Shown piece after piece: positions 20,674 through 32,994 of a DNA stretch of 64,000 nucleotides. The number at the start of each line of letters is the position of its first letter. Positions within the stretch are counted from its first letter, which is position 1. Source of the stretch: Cryptomeria japonica (lineage: Eukaryota > Streptophyta > Pinopsida > Cupressales > Cupressaceae); assembly GCF_030272615.1 (NCBI RefSeq), contig NC_081412.1, positions 664,914,481 to 664,978,480 on the forward strand. The letters are read 5' to 3'. The notes under the pieces were generated by a model. That model had not been told where the DNA came from. It did no database searches and saw only the letters and a program-made list of their open reading frames with translations. Made by a program: the position numbers and the translations under genes.

Positions 20674-21036
20674 TGATAAATACCTTAATCTGCCTTTTAG
20701 GTGTGGATGCTTGAAAGATCTTTCTTTACTTCTTGCTAATGATGCCTTCACTCGAGTTCTTCACACTCTTAAGAAATTTGAATGCTCGGTGAATGAAAAA
20801 GAGGAAAAAACACAGATTTATAATGTCTTTTCCTTCAAAAACTACAATAAATGCTTGCCAGTAAAGAAGAAGTTCATCTTCTTACCATCAACCGAGGGTA
20901 AACTTGCATGATTTTCATTTTTTTGCCATATCCCCAAAAGATTTTAGTTCAGTTAGATGAAGAATCTCCTGTCGGTGGAGTAATACTATGTTCTACTGGT
21001 GAAGGAATCAACATTTTGATCTCTCTTTCTAATCCA

Positions 21037-22068
21037 CTATTTTGAAAATTCTTGGTTTACCTCATCAACCTTCTCTTTTCCTTTCAAACTGGGTCCATTG
21101 TTATTTGCCAATGATGCCTTACTTCTACAAAATTTTACAATATGTCCAATCTTGTTACAAGCATAACAAGTCACATTGTTTTTCTGAATAGCCTTTCCAT
21201 ATCCTATGCTGGTATGTGTTTTGCATTTATTAGATAGGTGTCTAAATCTTCCGCAAACATAATATATTACATTCACTTTGCAATTTTCTGAAGTATGACC
21301 AATGTTGTTGCATTTGGAGCATTGACCGGTGGGTGCATTAATGTTCTGATAGTTTCTAGTTCTACACTGATTTTCTTTATGACCATACTTGTTATAGTTA
21401 AAACATTTCCCATTAAATTTGTAAGCATTAGGTTGTCTTACCAGTTTGTTGTGATCATGATTGTTTGCAGTACCAGAGCTTTCACCAACTTCAAATCCAA
21501 GTCCATTGGTATCCCCATTAGGTTTTTTATTTTTCAGCATATTATCAAGTACTTTTGAACTTTTCTTGAATTTCTCTTTGTGTTGATTTGCAATAGCCAA
21601 CTCATTTTCCAAGATTCCCTTCTGTCTCATAAGTTCAATTTTATCATTTTGTGTGTGGATCAAATCTGTCTTCAACATATCATTTTCATGACTGAGTCTT
21701 GTATTTTCATTTCCAGCATCATTGAGTCTCCTAGTCAAGTCATCTTCATTCTTCTTTTCGTCTTCACTTTCTTTGGAAAACCTCGTAGTCATATCTTGCA
21801 TTCCATTCCTCATAGCATTGTTTTCTTGTCTCAATTTGTTCACAAGGTCATTAAGAGTTTCCTTTTCATCATCATCACTTTTCATCTTCTCATAAAGTTC
21901 TCTTCTTTTGTTTCTAGCAATAGTGAGATTTTCTTGAAGTCCTTGAATGAATTCTTGTGTAGTCTTTAGATCATCTTCAAGTTTGATATTCTTTAAATTT
22001 TATGTATCATAATCTGCAAGAGTTGTTTCCAATTGCTTTCTCAAGTTTTCCATCTGTACCAGTGTCAT
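21037..22068 (-). pseudogene. Gag-like protein: coiled coil plus CCHC zinc knuckles
   Basis: It starts at the ATG at 22068 (MTLVQMENLRKQ), 44 bases past the PBS. One in-frame TAA (ADYDT*NLKN, about 22 codons in) breaks an otherwise open frame of about 343 codons. The N-terminal half is a long heptad-type coiled coil (D/E/N/K-rich). The C-terminal half holds CCHC knuckles, such as CFNYNKYGHKENQC, CSKCNNIGHTSENC and CYACNKIGHIVKFC. A fourth, CGRFRHLSNKC, lacks its leading Cys spacing. A capsid (UBN2/Gag) domain is not evident. By position and knuckles it is a nucleocapsid protein of a Ty1/copia-like or non-autonomous element. Confidence 0.75.
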
Positions 22069-22111
22069 GATCTCCCTCAAGCTATTAGACTTTTGAAAAA
22101 TAGAGGACCAG

Positions 22112-22123
22112 GCTCTGATACCA
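22112..22123 (-). other. primer binding site (TGGTATCAGAGC)
   Basis: The reverse strand reads TGGTATCAGAGC two bases after the LTR end. It is the standard plant PBS complementary to initiator tRNA-Met. Confidence 0.9.
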
Positions 22124-22125
22124 AT

Positions 22126-22910
22126 TGTTAGGATTCCCAAAGATATTAAGAGCAGGAGGGGGGGGTGAATCAGTATCTAACCGGTTAACATATTTTCTAA
22201 AATTATTTAGTATTTTGCATTCCAAAACAATATATTGGTAAACAAGAATCAATGCAGTAAATATGAAAAATAAAGAACACATAGAAAGCACACCATAACA
22301 CAAGATTTTTGGCAAGGAAACCCAGTGTGGGAAAAACCTCAGTGGGAGTTGTGACCCACAATATTCACTCACTGGCCAATGAATGGATATTACTTACAAT
22401 GATGTGCCTACACATGTAGGAAGGCCAACTGCCTAGAGCTCACTGCTCAAATACAAAAAGAAGTCTCACTGACTTATAAAAATGGATTATGAGAGTCTAC
22501 TATAATGTACTGCTACAAAAAGCATCTGCTATGCCAGGTTTAGTACTGATTTAAGCTCATAGAATAACTATAAACCCTTATACAAAATCTGCCCCAATAT
22601 TTGTTCATCATATCCATCCTATCTGTATGTCGATGTCAGAATGATCTACAAGATCTCATACTTATATATGATTCTTATTAAAATATTCCATGTCGGCTTA
22701 CAAAAGATATCAAAATTAAATACAACATACAATAATCAAAATCATGTTAGCTAGGGTGTCGGTAAATATTATGGTCGCTGCCAGTGTACTATCTACCGGT
22801 GTAGAGTCTGTTGGTGCCGATTCCTACCGGTGCCATAAGATTGCAAGGTTGTCATCAATGACAATACCTTCAATCACCTACAATTCTCATTGGAGTGTGT
22901 AATACCAACA
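22126..22910 (-). repeat. LTR of the minus-strand element (785 bp)
   Basis: On + it runs from TGTTAGGATT to AATACCAACA, so terminal TG...CA and short inverted ends (TGTTAG/CCAACA) are present. Its position next to the PBS fixes it as the 5' LTR of a minus-strand element. The flank ATATA at 22911 is the candidate target duplication. A mononucleotide G run lies near 22160. Confidence 0.75.
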
Positions 22911-23665
22911 ATATAACTCTCTTTTTTCAAAGTTTATGTATTCTCCCTGCACCTTGTTACAATTCTCTATCTCTTGAGTTACTTAAAGAAAAGAACAATG
23001 AATCTAACAAACTACGCTAAAACTTACAATCAAGTAGCACAAAGTCTCCTTTAAATGTAACACTAGCTCAAATTGATTATTACAAATAATTAGAAAATTA
23101 ACTTGCAGCTCAAAGTCTTCAAGTAGAAATTCCTAATCCTTTAAACTACAAGTAACTCCAGTAATACAAATCCTACCACTAATCACTTAATTATCAGAAA
23201 AAATCTCAAATATGCAAGGAGCACACAATCTACTTGCACGATTCAAGAGCTCTTTTACTCACATAACAATATCTCCAATACCAAGGAAGTAAAGAATACA
23301 TATAAGTAATGAACATAAGAAAATTAACTCATGTAAACAACTTTCCTGACACAACACAAAGTTTGAGATCAAACAAAATTGATTTCTTTATTTGCTTGAT
23401 AGAATCTTCACAACAAAAGCATAAAGTCTTAGTTGAGGCAAAAATTCTGCAGAGTTTTTCTTAGCATGAAAAAGATAAATATTTACAAATGAAGGTCCTC
23501 CTTAAATAGGAAAAGAATGGAGAAAAATGTGGGCACAATTGACTAATTCAACTACACAGTCCGACTTCACTACAACTACAACATGAGGAAAATGTGCAGC
23601 TGCAAGAAAACTAGCAACATCTAATGATGCAACTACATTAAAAAAAAAGGCTAATAGGGGACACT
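22911..23665 (-). other. probable LTR remnant of the neighbouring minus-strand element
   Basis: No gene. On the minus strand a purine run AAAGATGGATAAAG is followed by TGTCCCC at about 23665, which looks like a polypurine tract and LTR start. That would make this stretch a 3' LTR cut by the insertion at 22910. I could not find its partner LTR, so this stays tentative. Confidence 0.3.
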
Positions 23666-26600
23666 TTATCCATCTTTCTCCTCGTTTGATTTATGAAATT
23701 CTTCAAACTTAGTCAGGATGGCTTTCATCTCTGCTTCGTCTAGAATTAGGGTAGAATTTGTGATCACAAGAATACAGGAAATCGTATCCTTGGTCTTTAC
23801 ATGTTTCTTTTTCCCGTCCTTCAGAATGGATGCGAGGACTTCAAAATTGACTTGGATCTCTAGTAACTTATCGAATGCACTAAGTGAGAAATCTTGTCCC
23901 ATGCAGTGATCCATTAGAGAAAGAAATGCATGTGTGATAGCATCACTAGTAATGAGATTCTGATTGTCATCATATAGATAACAAGGAAGATTGACAATTC
24001 TGGTAGAAATGAGATAAATCTCATCATCATCTTCCTTCCTTTATTGGTCCATCTATGCAATTATCAACATTATTGTCTCTTTCTCGTGAGACAAAAATGA
24101 CAAGATCTGGATATAATTTTCCCTTGAAGGAATTACTTTATTTTCAATGAGGACATCTATTCTAAAGTCCTCCATTTTGATCCAAAGGGTTGTACTTTTC
24201 TCAACTTCCTCAATCTCCTGAGATAATGAAGTTTTGAGTCCTTGCATTTGGCTTTGGATTACTTCAAAATCCACCAATAGCCTAACTATTGAACTTAGAA
24301 GATGAGAGCCTTTTGACCTTAGCCGCAAAATCCACTCATCCATCACTTGTCCCTTGGCTCCTACCTGTTCAATTTTCTTCAGAGCTTCAGTGTCCATTAA
24401 AGATCCTATGGGCTCAACTTCCTGAGAAGATTGTATGACTTTGAGAAGAACATTAATCAATTATTCACATTTCTATTTTAATTCACTCTTCTCATCCCTC
24501 TCTTGATCAAAACTCCATAACAAAGAGTTGAAAGTTGTCTGAGAAACCAACTTAACACTCTCACGTGTTTCCACCCCAAGCTCTATGGTTTGCATGGTGC
24601 AATCCTCAGGTCGTATATTACCTTTATCCTTATCTGATGATGGTATCATGACCTCAGCATACTTCCTTTTAGAAAATGGGTCTACTAACACTTGAGAGAT
24701 AGTCTCAAGTTTCTTTGTTCCTTTAGGCTTCAAAGGAACCAATTTCTCAAAATCAAACTCATTAGGAGAAATTAATTGTGTTTTCCTCTTAGGCGCCACT
24801 ACCTCCATCCAAGGTGGTAATTTTGGAGTGGTCGATTGAGTAGTAGCTCCTTGCTGACTCTCGGTTGAGATTTTGGGAGTAGGCTGACAGGATCTCGCAA
24901 CAGTTGTGAGTGTTGTTATTGGCACCAATGTTGAAGTATCTTGTGGAATACCTGTCGATGTTGTAATAGTTGTTGCTACTGACTTCTCTTCAGTCATAGA
25001 TGGGAGAGTTGAAGGTGTCATGGATGCAACCTCAATACTTACCAGTGGTGGAATTTATGTTATGATTGTAATAACAAGTAAATTCATTGTAGATTGACCT
25101 GCAAACGCCTCTTCCATAGCTTCATTAAAATATAGCATTGAAGATTCAATAGTGGATGAAGGAAAATCATCCAAATTGGAGAACTCGGTTAATGCAAAAG
25201 ATTGTTGAGCAATCTTTGAGTACACCATGTCCATGCCCAGGTCCTCATCATGAAACTCCTCATCCTCTTGATAAGAATCAAAATTGATAAAATGAATGAT
25301 CACCTCTGAATGAGTTGGTACCTATGAAGTAACCAAGACATTAACTTCACCAAGATGTGATGTTTCTTCAACCCATGCTTCCTCTTGTTGAGGAATTTCA
25401 CCTTCTTTACTCTCCTTCTCCTTTTTAGTTCCAATAGAAGCTTGTTGTTTTGGTTCCTTTGTAGTTTTCCCTTGCATTGATGATGATGACTCACCCTTCT
25501 TGGACCCTTTAATTGTGAATTTGATTTTGGCCCTTTCCCCTTAGATTGTATCATGGGGGCTGAGGATAGTGCTTGTTGATCTGCCCTACTTTTTGTTTTT
25601 GTCTCAACTGTAGTTGTCTTACCAATCGGACCATCACTATTATCATCAACCCCAGAACTAGCAGGAAGCTGTTTCATTCCAAGATTTTTTTTTAACAGCC
25701 AAGCATTAGTGTTTGCCAGAATGGGAGAGATTCTTTGGGTGATAGATTTACTTTCCTTTCTCGACCATTGCATAAGAGGAAGTGGGGAGTCAGCAATCTT
25801 CTTCTCATAATAGACTGGGTCTATTATGTCATTAGTATCTTCCCTGGTCATTGGCATTTTTGCCAAATCCAGGTTCTCAACCTTGTCCAAGATAAGACTA
25901 CTAAAATCCATCCTCCTTATGTGTTCCTCATCTTGGCAATCTGCTCATACATCCTCAAATCTAAAAATATGAGTGTAGCTTCTTTTAGGCTTATTTTTCA
26001 TGCCATGAAAATCAAAATTGTTTTGTGCCTTGAATCTTCTCATAGTGTTCCATTGAATCTCTTCCTCCATGTTCTTTACTATGGGGTTAGTTAAAACTGA
26101 GTATCTGCCAATAGATTCAACAAACTTCAACCCAACCTTATGTGCTTGTGATTGCTTTTCATGCACATAGATTAGTTGTCAACACAATTCCATGAGGATG
26201 ATCTTATTAGAAGGATACCTTGGAAAAATGAAGGTTTCACCCAAGAAACGTCCGATTCGGATGTAAGTGAGAGATGGAAACTAAAGAAAAACACATCCAA
26301 AATGGGACACCCTATTATATGTAGCTTCTAACAATCTTTTCTTCTACAGGTTTTTATCAAACATGCACTTCCACACAACAAATAATGCATCATTAACCCT
26401 TCTAAAATGGCTATCTTAATTCTTGATCGTGAGTTGATCATAGTATTCCCAGACAGGTACTAATCTCTTGTCACCCTTGGTAGACAAACCTGGATATTGC
26501 CTCATAAAGGCAGCTGCATAAACTAGGTATGAGGTCATATAGAATTTCAGCGCCACCTTGACTTCTTTCAATTGAGCACATAGCACATCACTAATTTGTT

Positions 26601-27299
26601 TGCCCCAATTAATTCTCATAGCCCTTTTCCTGATTATATTCATGTAATACCACATCCAAGTTTGAAAGTAATGAGAATCATTTAAACCCTTCACCCTTGA
26701 TAACATAGTGACCATATCATTGTACTCTTCATTGAAGTCACTTCTGTGGAAATACTTAGGCCATAGTGAGGTCATAGAATTTCTTGCAGTAGTGAGGTAC
26801 ACTGTATTTATTACTTTCTTGCATTTCTCCTCATTTTTCTCATAGTACTCCTAAGCACTTTCTTGAGAAATGTTAGCTACTTCCTCAACTGAAGAACCTT
26901 TGAAAACACTGTTGAAGAAAAGACAATCCAAAGTCATGATCACATTTGTTCAGCATCCCTAACCTGTCTTGTATTCAGATCAAAGTAATTCACTACCACA
27001 AGTACAAAATCAGGATCATGAGCTACAACTGGGAAGGAAGCATATTTATGTAGCTCATATTTGATCAAGTTTGTTAGGCAAGAAGGAGCTTTCTCAACCC
27101 AATCTATAAATTCTTGCATACTAACATGATCAATGTTTGTGTTCATAATTTCCTTGGTGTTTGAATCCACTGAACTTCTTGGGTACAAATTCAAGTACTT
27201 ATCGTACTTGTACTTCATCTTCTTTGCTGATGTTTTTTTCGGTGAAGATTCCAACTAACTTGAAGAAGGATCTGATTTGTCATGAGAGGGCTTTGACAT
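23666..27299 (-). pseudogene. long degenerate ORF of unknown family (minus strand)
   Basis: A start MSKPSHDKSD at 27299 is followed after 14 codons by an in-frame TAG. Coding-like text then runs leftward through pieces 27254-26940, 26802-26416, 26166-25945, 25911-25300, 25303-25055, 25021-24473, 24460-24053 and 23914-23666. Readable parts: a WVEKAPSCL segment, a hydrophobic/aromatic block (TWMWYYMNIIRKRAM), a lysine/proline linker, an S/T-rich low-complexity stretch (24500-25000) and a terminal helical region. Order and strand suggest one original protein of about 1200 residues with stops and frameshifts. I do not recognise the family. An element-encoded or captured ORF is likely, given the possible LTR on its 3' side. 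Confidence 0.45.
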
Positions 27300-27430
27300 T
27301 TCTAAATGATTGCATTCAATACTGAATATTAGCCTCTTCGATAGTTATCATCATCAATAAAACCACATTTTATCAATCAGATCGAAAAAATAGACTCAGA
27401 ACAAACTTAGGAGCAAAACTGTCAAAAATA

Positions 27431-28512
27431 GCAGGTCGGGGAAAAAAGTCCGATCTGCACTTTAAGAGTAAAAATTTGCACATCTGGCTTTAAAATCTGA
27501 TCTGCAAAGGATAAAACATCTTTACTTGCATATCGTACTTTAAAGTCCGATGTGGAAATAGGGGAAAGTCATTGGCACATCGAACTTTAAAGTCTGATGT
27601 GCATGTTGGAAAAAAAAAATCATTAGCACATCGGACATCCGATGTGCAAGTGTAGAACATTGCAAAAAGACTAGCACATCAGGCTTTAAAGGCGAATGTG
27701 CTAGTTGGGGGAAAAGAATCCGATTGACATGTCATGTTTTAAAACCCGACATGTCAACTGAACAATCTCCCCTCACATATCGGACTTTAAAGTCCAATAT
27801 GTGAGGTTTACCCTCTTGTATACCAGACTTTAAAGTCAGATATGCAGAGGGATCTCTGTACATAATCCTACGGATCGGGTTATAAAATCCATCATGCAGG
27901 CTAGGAAAAGGGAAAAGAAGATAGATCCTTGCACATAGCCTACGGATCGGGAGATGTTGAGGAACAATCAAATTTTAATGTCTTATATGCCTCCTACCAA
28001 CAGAAAACCCAAAGAGGCAATAATGCAGTGGAAAACCCTGAAAGGAAAAATAAAAATAAAACAAAACCTACCTCAATCCACCAAGATGAACAAAGATCTA
28101 GTAGGGATTCGACAAATCCACAAGGCTGGTGATAAAAAACAGAGGAAAATGGAAGAGGGCACGCACAAAGGAGAATTCACAAACAAGAATGAAGAAATAA
28201 TCTCCTAAATTAGCAATAAATGAGACCATAATTACTAATCATGTAGTGTATGTCGAACTTTAAAGTCTGACATGCAGAAATAAAACCCTTGCAAGTCAAA
28301 CTTTAAAGTCTGACATACAAGTTTTGATCGAAAGATGTGTAGATCGAACTTTAAAGTCTAAACTATAGGGGAAGGATTACCTGCAAGTCATACTTTAAAG
28401 TCCGATCTATAGGGATAAAACCAAACCTTTGCACATGGGACTTTAAAGTCTGATTTGCAATTTTTTAAAAAAGAAGGAACCCTGCAAGTCGGGCTTTAAA
28501 GTCCGACCTACA
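27431..28512. repeat. array of about 15 related palindromes centred on CTTTAAAG
   Basis: Units of 28-34 bases with complementary arms lie at 27431, 27475, 27528, 27575, 27626, 27672, 27724, 27772 and 27816, and after a 400-base gap at 28248, 28289, 28339, 28381, 28428 and 28483. The core is close to GGACTTTAAAGTCC with outer arms such as GCACATC/GATGTGC. The unit at 27626 lacks the CTTTAAAG centre but keeps both arms. Arms differ between units while staying complementary to their partner (CTCACATAT/ATATGTGAG, TAGCACAT/ATGTGCTA, TTGACATGTC/GACATGTCAA). The array lies upstream of the minus-strand ORF at 27299. Confidence 0.9.
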
Positions 28513-28774
28513 GGAAAAAATGCAAATCTTAAAAACTTAGAAAACAATAAAAACAAAAATTGAAAAGCTAAATGAGCTAACCAACGGAGTCGATCAAGCT
28601 CTCCTGGAGGTCGTAAGGTATGAAATGGACCAATTTCGTAGGTTACCTCACGATTTTGGTCTTGCTGAAATTGGGGACAATAAAAATGACAAAGGAATGT
28701 CCCAAATTGAAGTTCTATAATATAATTGATAAATTTAATCAACATGCTATCAATACTAATTGAGCAATAGAAAA

Positions 28775-29170
28775 ATGGTTGGCCCTTGCAAGTGTTAAGT
28801 TTTGATGGTTTCTAACAAGGTAAGTCTGAGGCCTCTAGTACTAGGTTAATTACATGGAACAATGTGAGACTCCTCATTTGAGTATGCTTGATAAAATTTC
28901 TATATAGAACCAATAATGAGGTTGAGTTTGCAAGGTTATATTAAGGCCTAAATGTTTATATGGATTTGGATATGAACTTGGTTGTTATTGAAGGGGATTC
29001 CCAAAGTATTGTAAATGAAATAGTATCAAGGAATGCCATATTGGAGATTCTCAATATGGTTTGACCATATGCTTAAGTACTTGGAAACTACTTTTGAATT
29101 TACAATAAAACATATGCTAAATTCAATGTGGTTATGCACCTCCTTTTGAAAATATTAGTGGATCAACATC
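28775..29170 (+). pseudogene. LINE-type RNase H relic
   Basis: Reading + with stops, LSFDGF is followed by NNEVEFARLY, then VVIEGDSQSIVNEI. This is the RVT_3-type RNase H found at the C-terminus of plant L1 elements (DG, E, D motifs). No RT is recognisable next to it. It is a heavily decayed fragment. The stretch 28513-28774 before it has no gene. Confidence 0.7.
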
Positions 29171-31999
29171 AAACATAATATTTGTAGAGGATGTCAATAT
29201 GTGGATTAGGCTTAAGAATATTATAATAATTAAGAGATCTTGCTCTCTTTTATATCATTAGATGGAATTTGAATGTGATCTTTTTATACTATGATGGTAT
29301 CAACAATAACAAATTCTAAATTAAAAGTGTTTAGCTATGTAATACATAGCAAGGTGAATCCATACTCCAAAATATATTTGTAGTTATATTCCAGATCAGG
29401 TTTACAAATAGGTAAAATGATTGTTAGAAATTAAAATACATAAAATATAATACAAAGATTTATGTTCTATTTACCAATTAAATGGGAACACAAAATTAAA
29501 ATACAACAAAAAAGTAGCTAAAGACATGCAAATTATTCTTCTATTAAATCACAAAATAAACTTTTACAAATTGATTAAACTTATATTAAGTACCCAGAGA
29601 GATTAAGACATTCAGTTAAACCACTTCTCTCTTTACAGATAGAATTGAGAGTTATATGAGTCAAAATTTGAATATCTTTATGCAATAGAATACCTCTACT
29701 TCAATGAAGTTTTATAGTTAGTATTTTTCAGAAGTAACATGAAAGGGAGCCACTTTCTTGCTTGTAACTTGTTAACAAAACCATAACATAATAAATAAAC
29801 TAAATTTTATATTATTAGCTACTAAATAAATAGAAATTGATTTACTGGTTTTTGTTGATGTATTGGAAGCAATGTAGAGTCAAAGTAAAGATAATCCTTC
29901 CTACAAAATTTTTTAACAAGTATTTTAATTCAAATGCTTTAAAGAAAGGAATGCATTTCTTGCACATTCGAGAGAATTAATTTTAGTTTTAATTGAAATG
30001 AGAGAATTTTCAAAGGACACAAAATCATAATTTACATCTATATACAGGTCATTTACAGACATGTGCATGTTATCTTGAAAACTACACTCTAAGCCACAAA
30101 GTTAGTTGATTATTATGAGAACTTGATCTTATCAACCCAATAAATTCCTCTAAATTATTTATCAAAGAGAAAAAATTAAAGTTGCATAAGTTTATTTTTT
30201 AATATTTTAGATCTACTCATCAATGATCAAATCCATGAAATTTGAGAGTGAACTCACAATGATGAAGATTGAATTGTAAGATTTATCATGCTAATAGATA
30301 TATCACAAAGATGACTACCATCATATCATGAACATGTTTTCTTTTAAATCTTGAAAAATAAGTTTCACAGGAGATCAAAAATACCATTTAATCATATGTT
30401 TTAAAATTAAGAATTTTTACCTCCACTTTCATTTTTTAAATGTTTATTATAACCACCCACCAGCTCAAATTAAATTAGATTAATTTACACTCATTCGTTA
30501 TATTTATTCAATCAACCTAAATTTTTATCTAAAGCAATTTATTTCTTTATTTACAATAATATATGTATAATTTGTAATGTTTACATGTGCACATATATCA
30601 ATGGTATTGTCTATGTGAAATAAAATACCCATGCACTGTATGTCATTTTGTGGCTATAGAAAGAAGACTACTTCACCATACACCATTAATAAAATAAAAC
30701 ATTTTTTATGAAAACTTATGTCTACTCACTACTAACAAGTTGAATACAATGTGTGATTTCCCAAATGTAAGTTTAATAAGTCATCCTTACACAAGTGCAT
30801 ACATCTTGTGTTCTTTCATTTCATTCTAGATGAATCTCACTCATGTGGATGATCCTTTGGCCAAAATCTTAGTCCATAAAATCTCCAAATTTAAATATAA
30901 ATTCTAGTCAATTCCTACCTATTCTTTCTAAGTTAAATACTAACTAAGCATGTGTATGTATTGTCTCCTTAGTCTGCAACCTACCATTTTTCTTTTCCTG
31001 GAACTCTCATTCATCTTGATGATGGAACACAGAGTGTGATCCACAACGTTCTTATTGATGACAAAAAAATTACACATAATCAAATCCATAAGTTGCTCAC
31101 TTAATTATGTAATTTATTGTTATATTCGTGTATTTAGAGTTAGTATATTACATTCATTTTTACATCTCCTCATCAAGTATTTATTTGAATCCCATTGAGT
31201 TATAAAAGGAACATTTTAGTTTTGTGAAATAAAATGAATCTTAATGTGCACATTCATACTAGGAACATTTGATAACTAAGACTTTCTTTCTATCTTTCAT
31301 CATTTTACATGATTTTTCTTTTTGATTTAGGAGAGCTCATCTCCTAGTGACATATTAATACCCCTCTAAAAGTAATTTAGAAACATTTGAAATCTTTATG
31401 GTAAAATAGAAACAAAAATAGGTGTTGTGAATTATGTCAACAAGAAGGCATATGTACAAATAATGGATGAATATATGAATGTAAAAGTCCCTAAACACAT
31501 AGATTTGAATTGTTTAATTAAAATAGAACATTATGTGCACACACATATAAAATTATAATTTCCAAACCAATAGTTTATATACCATTTTCATATTTGAAAT
31601 TAATTGTCATTACGCAGAGAGGCGTAACAATACAATGGCACCCATCCATTTTTTTCATGTAATTTAACGACTAGAAATTTACAAATAAATTAAAAAGTAA
31701 AATAAAAATTAAAAATAAATTTTCTATTATTATTATTTATAATAATAACTAGACAGTGAATAATTTTAAAATAAGTTTAAGAGTAAAATCTAAATTATAA
31801 AGAAACTTTCTATTATTATTATTTATTAAATATGAAAAAAAATTAAATCAAGATTTAAACGAAACAAATCTAAATTAAAAAGAAATTTATTATTATTATT
31901 TATTAAATATTAAATATGTATATGTATGTATATGTGTGTATCTACATTTAAAAAAACTTCTAATTTGAATTTTTTTGTTTTTAAATCTAGACTTGAAAG
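29171..31999. other. AT-rich DNA without recognisable gene
   Basis: Both strands are full of stops. I see no LTR ends, zinc knuckles or RT motifs. Several TTATTATTATT runs lie in 31720-31910. Confidence 0.6.
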
Positions 32000-32330
32000 A
32001 AACGTCTATTTTTTTATTTTTTTTCAATAAAAGTGGATTATTCCACTAAACTTCTTTTATTAATATTTTTTATTTTTTACACAGGATTCAAAGAGCATAC
32101 CAAAGGAAAGAACCCAAGGAAGAAAACCTCCGGTCACAGCTCATAAAATAAACCTATAGTATCTAACGGATCAATTTATACACCCCGCCCAAAACCACAT
32201 ACAAAATGCAGGCACAACACATATAATATCAGTTTTGCATAGAGCCCATATAGCAATTTGCCAAAAAAGCCCATCAGATAATTTTCAAATGTAGACTCCA
32301 TAGCTGCTATCAATGGAAAAACGTCTATTT
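32000..32330 (-). mobile_element. short 5'-truncated retroposon with 12-bp target duplication
   Basis: AAACGTCTATTT occurs at 32000-32011 and again at 32319-32330, flanking about 307 bases. Next to the left copy is a T-rich run, the complement of a poly-A tail, so the insert is on the minus strand. Its 3' part resembles the 3' part of the big LINE at 32606-32860 (shared blocks such as CAAAGAG/CAGAGAA and GAAAGAAC, then AAACCTAT). It is therefore probably a truncated relative of that LINE family. Confidence 0.75.
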
Positions 32331-32576
32331 ATTTATGTTTTTTGCATGCAGATAATTTCATATTTTAAGATAAGACTCTAAAAATTATATTTTTAAATAT
32401 AGATTTAAAAGAAACTTCTATTTTAAAAAATTAAATCATTTCATATTCTAAAATAAGACTAAATTCTAATAAATATTAACCATATCAAATCAATCAATCT
32501 ATATTAAATATAAAGACTTTAAATTTGATATCTTTCCCTCCTCTGCATATATTTTATTTTAAAAATATAGATATGC

Positions 32577-32594
32577 TAGTTAATTATTACATTT
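32577..32594. repeat. LINE target site duplication, left copy
   Basis: An 18-base perfect match to 40887-40904. The last two or three T could belong to the tail. Confidence 0.9.
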
Positions 32595-32994
32595 TTTTTT
32601 TTTTTAACAAAAAGTGGCGATTACTTAATGTATTAATATTTATAAAACCTAGTTTGAGAGCTCATCAGAGAAAGAACTAGGAAGAAAAATCAGAATCCTA
32701 GCTCGAATACAAATGCAAATATCCAAACCTATGCTATAAAGGATCTAGTCACCCAATTTTACAAAATAAGCTTAATCAAAATATACATTTTTCTAGGAAG
32801 CCTATAGTTGCTATGTATAATTTGATATAATATATCAAAATATCAAAAAAGAAGCCAAAATTAACATGCCATATCGGCTGACATCGAATTCCCTTTTACA
32901 TCGAATCAAGGAAATATTCTTGGTACCAAAAAACAAAAAACAAAAACTATCTTTTTACTCTTCCATGGTAGAATTATGCAAGGTTTGATTTTTG

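Larger units (their letters stand above)
18631..22910 (-). mobile_element. LTR retrotransposon on minus strand, interrupted by the Tat element
   Basis: Read on the minus strand it starts with an LTR (22910 to 22126), then a PBS TGGTATCAGAGC, a zinc-knuckle Gag-like ORF, and a further ORF of unknown type that is cut at the Tat 3' LTR. The remaining part and the second LTR must lie left of the window if the Tat element inserted here. No RT or integrase is visible in the 3.5 kb of internal region. It may be a non-autonomous element carrying a foreign ORF, or its pol may be beyond the window. Confidence 0.7.

Noticed and set aside
27431-28512. CRISPR array
   Set aside because: Units are palindromes without constant repeats and unique spacers, and the window is plant nuclear DNA.
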